Shown: piece by piece, positions 61,195 to 64,000 of the stretch
Position numbering within the stretch: position 1 is the stretch's first letter
Layout of the letters: every line of letters begins with the position of its first letter
NCBI GenBank assembly: GCA_963725275.1
Contig: CAVRXS010000005.1
Location: 744,001-808,000 of the forward strand
Reading direction: 5' to 3'
Origin: Bog-756 sp963725275
GTDB taxonomy: Bacteria > Actinomycetota > Acidimicrobiia > Acidimicrobiales > RAAP-2
DNA: 64,000 nt
Translations under genes and position numbers: made by a program
Notes under the pieces: generated by a model
The model's input: the letters and a program-made list of their open reading frames with translations, nothing else
Database searches by the model: none
Told to the model about the DNA's origin: nothing

Positions 61195-61968
61195 GTGAGC
61201 GGGATCGAAACAGCGGCCGTTCTGGGGGTTCGCGACGTATCGAAGACGTTTGGCGGCATCAAAGCACTGGACGGAGTGTCATTCGACATTCACCAAGGTG
61301 AGGTCTGCGGACTGATCGGCCCCAACGGAGCTGGCAAAACCACGCTCTTCGACATCGTGTCGGGCCTCCAAGCACCAACTACTGGCTCTATCGAGATTCT
61401 GGGTCACGACGCAACAGGGCACACTCCAGAACGCCGAGCTCGTTCGGGTGTCCGTCGGACGTTCCAGCGTCCACAACTCTATGACTACCTGACAGTTGAG
61501 GATAACGTCCTTTGCGCCATCGAATGGCGTGGTGGTGGGGGAGGTCTGTTCGCCGACCTCTTGTGTCTGCCCTCCCGCCGGCGGAGGGAGCGCGAGCGGC
61601 GAGAGCGGGTTGCGAGCACCCTTGAGTCATGTGGTCTCGTCGACCTGCGCTATCGCCTGGCAGGCTCGTTGCCCATCGGTCAGGCTCGGCTCGTCGAACT
61701 AGCTCGGGCACTCGCTGATCAGTGTTCTCTCGTGCTGTTTGACGAGCCAACGTCAGGTCTGTCGCGCCGAGAGGTCGAGTGCTTGGCCGGTCATATCACT
61801 GGCCTGCGCGAGGAGAATGTGGCAGCGATTCTTGTCGAACACGATATGAGCTTCGTGATGGACCACTGTGACCGAGTGATGGTTCTCAACCTCGGCCAAT
61901 TGCTCGCCACCGGAACACCCGATGCCGTGCAGGAGGATCCGCGCGTGCGAGAAGTGTACCTGGGCTGA
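61195..61968 (+). CDS. ABC transporter ATP-binding protein, LivG type
   Basis: 257 residues from GTG. Walker A is GPNGAGKTT, Walker B is SLVLFDEPTSGL, and the H-loop His lies in LVEHDMSFVMDHCDRVMVLN. The signature motif is LPIGQARLVELARAL rather than LSGGQ, a common variant in LivG proteins. The insertion LFADLLCLPSRRRRER also matches LivG. It energises the permease encoded 10 bases downstream. No second (LivF) ATPase is visible before the window ends. Confidence 0.9.
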   Translation: MSGIETAAVLGVRDVSKTFGGIKALDGVSFDIHQGEVCGLIGPNGAGKTTLFDIVSGLQAPTTGSIEILGHDATGHTPERRARSGVRRTFQRPQLYDYLTVEDNVLCAIEWRGGGGGLFADLLCLPSRRRRERERRERVASTLESCGLVDLRYRLAGSLPIGQARLVELARALADQCSLVLFDEPTSGLSRREVECLAGHITGLREENVAAILVEHDMSFVMDHCDRVMVLNLGQLLATGTPDAVQEDPRVREVYLG

Positions 61969-61978
61969 TCGGCTCCCA

Positions 61979-64000
61979 GTGCTGAACTTCTTCAATCTGG
62001 TGGTCGGAGGTCTTGTCGCTGGCGGGCTTTACGCCGTACTGGCTTCGGGCATTGTTCTGACGTACCAGACGTCAGGGATCTTCAACTTCGCCTATGGGGC
62101 GATGGCGTTTGCTACAGCCTATTTGTTCTTCGAGCTGAACACGGGCCTTGGGTGGCCCACCCCTGTGGCTGCCGTAGTAGCCATCGTCCTGTTCGCTCCG
62201 GCGCTCGGATGGGTTCTCGATCGGTTCTTGTTTGGTCGCTTGTCGAATGCTTCCACCACCGTCAAATTGGTCGTTCCTATTAGCTTGCTCGTCGCCATTC
62301 CGAGTCTGTGTTTGTTTATCGTCGATCGGCTCAATGCTTGGACGAGCCTCAATCTTCCTTCCCAGGATCAGATCCTCGTCATTCCGGGGCTCGGACCGAA
62401 CCCGAAGACCTCGTGGGACCTGAACGGCCTCTTGATTGACTCGAATGAACTGATCGTGTTGGGAACCGCTGTGTTGACTGCGATTGGGCTGTGGTTCTTT
62501 CTCCGGCACAGTCGCATCGGTCTGGAAATGCGGGCCGTTGTTGATCGTCGAGAGCTGTCCCAGCTCAGAGGCATCAATGCATCGAGGACGTCCTCGGTGT
62601 CATGGATGATTGGCTCATTTCTCGCCGGACTTGCAGGCGTTCTCCTGGCTCCTCTGTTTACCCTTGATCCGTCGACCTTCACGACAGTTGTGCTGATCTC
62701 GACTCCTGCCGTTGTCTTCGCCCGGTTTCGGTCCCTTCCGATGGCCATGCTCGGGGGTCTGTTGATCGGCGTGATCCAGAACCTCGTTGTCGGCTACGCG
62801 AGTTTCGCTCAAAATATTGTGGGATTTACTACTTCGGTCCCCTTCATTCTCTTGTACCTCTTGCTGTTCTACTTCGGGAAAGAACGCGGACGTACAACTG
62901 ATCAGACGACCCAGGAAGCCGTTCCGGTTGTCGAACCGCGAACTTCCCTCATGAGAAAGACAGTCTGGTGGGGAATAGCTACGGCGCTTCTGCTCGGCTA
63001 CGTCTTCCTCTTTGCAAACGGGTTCTGGCAGAACATCATCGCGCAAGCCCTTGCCCTAGGAGTCGTGCTCTTGTCATTCACCGTGCTGACAGGCCTCGGC
63101 GGGATGGTCAGTCTTGCGCAGGCTACGTTCGTTACCTCCGCCGGATTTGCTGCAGGATGGGCGATCAGCCACCATTGGCCCTTCCTGTTGGCGACAGCGT
63201 TCGGTGTGGCTGTGGCCACTCTTGTCGGCGTCGTCATCTCGCTGCCTGCTCGTCGCCTCGGCGGACTCCCATTGGCCCTGTCTACGATGGCCGTGGCATT
63301 TATCGGCCAGGATCTCGTCTTCCAGATCAATGGCATCAGTAACGGCAGTACGGGCTGGGCGGTGCCACCCCCGTCAATCGGCCCCTTCAATCTGCAAGAC
63401 GGGCGCACGATGGTGGTGGCCCTGCTTGTTGTGCTTGCCCTGATGACTCTGTTGGTCCGAAACCTCATCAAGTCGCGCACTGGGCGGGCCATGAGGGCGC
63501 TGTGTGCTACTGAGTCCGGGGCCGTCACGGTCGGGATTCACTCCGCTCAGACGAAGGTTGCAGCCTTTGCCCTATCCGCTGCTCTGGCAGGGTTCGGTGG
63601 CGTCCTCTTGAGTATGGCGAACGGCAGCATCACCTCCGTCGATTATCCGGTTGAGATCGGATTGTTGTGGTTGACAGCCGTCGTAGTTGTCGGTATCCGC
63701 CGACCTGCTGGAGCTGTCTTGGCTGGGTTGTCCGAGCCCCTCAGCTCCGCTCTCCTTGGCCTCGTCAATATCGGCGCTTACTTGCCGTCAGTGCTCTTTG
63801 GTCTGGCTGGAGTGAATCTGGCACAGAGCTCAGACGGCATCCTCGGAATTGTTGCCGCTGTGCGTGAGAAGTGGGCGAGAAGGCCATCCAGTCGATCGCC
63901 ACACCCAGAGACTGCGCCGGACCGGCCAGCGCGCAGAGACGAGCCCGTCCGGGACCAAATCGACACAGCCGACGGTACGGACGGTACAGCGCTTCGCCTG
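61979..64000 (+). CDS. Fused LivH-LivM branched-chain-type ABC permease (partial)
   Basis: An open frame of 674 codons runs from a GTG at 61979 to the window edge with no stop. The first half is LivH-like (LVVGGLVAGGLYAVLASGIV, then IFNFAYGAMAFATAYLF). The second half, after a basic linker near residue 320, is LivM-like (TVLTGLGGMVSLAQATFVTS, then SLPARRLGGLPLALSTMAV). The two permeases, usually separate genes, are one polypeptide here. After the last helix comes a charged, probably cytoplasmic tail. The 3' end lies outside the window. Confidence 0.85.
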   Translation, partial: MLNFFNLVVGGLVAGGLYAVLASGIVLTYQTSGIFNFAYGAMAFATAYLFFELNTGLGWPTPVAAVVAIVLFAPALGWVLDRFLFGRLSNASTTVKLVVPISLLVAIPSLCLFIVDRLNAWTSLNLPSQDQILVIPGLGPNPKTSWDLNGLLIDSNELIVLGTAVLTAIGLWFFLRHSRIGLEMRAVVDRRELSQLRGINASRTSSVSWMIGSFLAGLAGVLLAPLFTLDPSTFTTVVLISTPAVVFARFRSLPMAMLGGLLIGVIQNLVVGYASFAQNIVGFTTSVPFILLYLLLFYFGKERGRTTDQTTQEAVPVVEPRTSLMRKTVWWGIATALLLGYVFLFANGFWQNIIAQALALGVVLLSFTVLTGLGGMVSLAQATFVTSAGFAAGWAISHHWPFLLATAFGVAVATLVGVVISLPARRLGGLPLALSTMAVAFIGQDLVFQINGISNGSTGWAVPPPSIGPFNLQDGRTMVVALLVVLALMTLLVRNLIKSRTGRAMRALCATESGAVTVGIHSAQTKVAAFALSAALAGFGGVLLSMANGSITSVDYPVEIGLLWLTAVVVVGIRRPAGAVLAGLSEPLSSALLGLVNIGAYLPSVLFGLAGVNLAQSSDGILGIVAAVREKWARRPSSRSPHPETAPDRPARRDEPVRDQIDTADGTDGTALRL

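Noticed and set aside
1..64000. tRNA, rRNA and riboswitch genes
   Set aside because: Scanning for T-loop GTTCRANNC contexts and conserved rRNA or riboswitch segments gave no candidate with supporting arms. Absence is only as good as a visual scan.

Overview
The window is high-GC (roughly two thirds G+C) bacterial chromosome with dense, often overlapping genes. An Lsr2 nucleoid protein, a CsoR copper sensor, many GTG starts, a DUF2630 protein and many P450, SDR and TetR genes point to an actinobacterium. The mix resembles Acidimicrobiia or similar environmental lineages, but this is an inference; no rRNA or tRNA gene is present to settle it.

Layout, left half. 1-4.4 kb: a small overlapping gene pair, an O-methyltransferase and two secreted beta-propeller lipoproteins. 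4.5-9.7 kb: a minus-strand operon (methyltransferase, DapB-fold dehydrogenase, SDR, cytochrome P450) and a divergent HSL-type esterase. 9.9-15.5 kb: Lsr2, an SRPBCC protein, TetR, a broken GNAT, a HAD phosphatase, a ParB-like protein, a cupin and an aquaporin. 15.6-21.4 kb: a YbhN-type membrane protein, a csoR/permease-YHS copper-type operon with a readable promoter and operator, a broken epimerase and an ICMT-like methyltransferase. 21.6-26.4 kb: a five-gene minus-strand operon (sulfotransferase, MBL-fold hydrolase, SDR, VOC protein, alcohol dehydrogenase).

The most distinctive region is 26.6-34.3 kb. A three-gene secreted/surface operon encodes a small WxL-like protein, a DUF916-type membrane-anchored partner and a 1554-residue protein. 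The large protein has 18 NHL-like blades and ends in the same WxL-like domain as the small one. A secreted G1 glutamic peptidase lies next to it. This looks like an actinobacterial counterpart of the Firmicutes WxL/WxL-interacting-protein surface complex, with a giant cysteine-rich propeller as its displayed part.

34.4-49 kb: a cyclic-nucleotide-binding domain fused to a P450; an intact IS1380-family insertion sequence with inverted repeats and a 5-bp target duplication just upstream of that fusion; an amidohydrolase; an enoyl-CoA hydratase; a P450/DUF2834/thioesterase/MFS cluster controlled from a divergent HxlR gene; and PAS-LuxR and PilZ signalling genes with strong inverted repeats nearby. 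49-64 kb: a four-gene operon around a Cys-form UGSC protein, an amidohydrolase-TetR pair, a sucraseferredoxin-like protein, an alpha/beta hydrolase, a signal-less type-I periplasmic-binding-fold protein, and a LIV-type ABC transporter whose fused LivH-LivM permease runs off the right edge.

At least seven otherwise well-conserved genes carry one or two single-base frameshifts, several at homopolymers. Either the assembly has uncorrected indels or several accessory genes are decaying. Affected genes are listed as pseudogenes spanning the reconstructed product.
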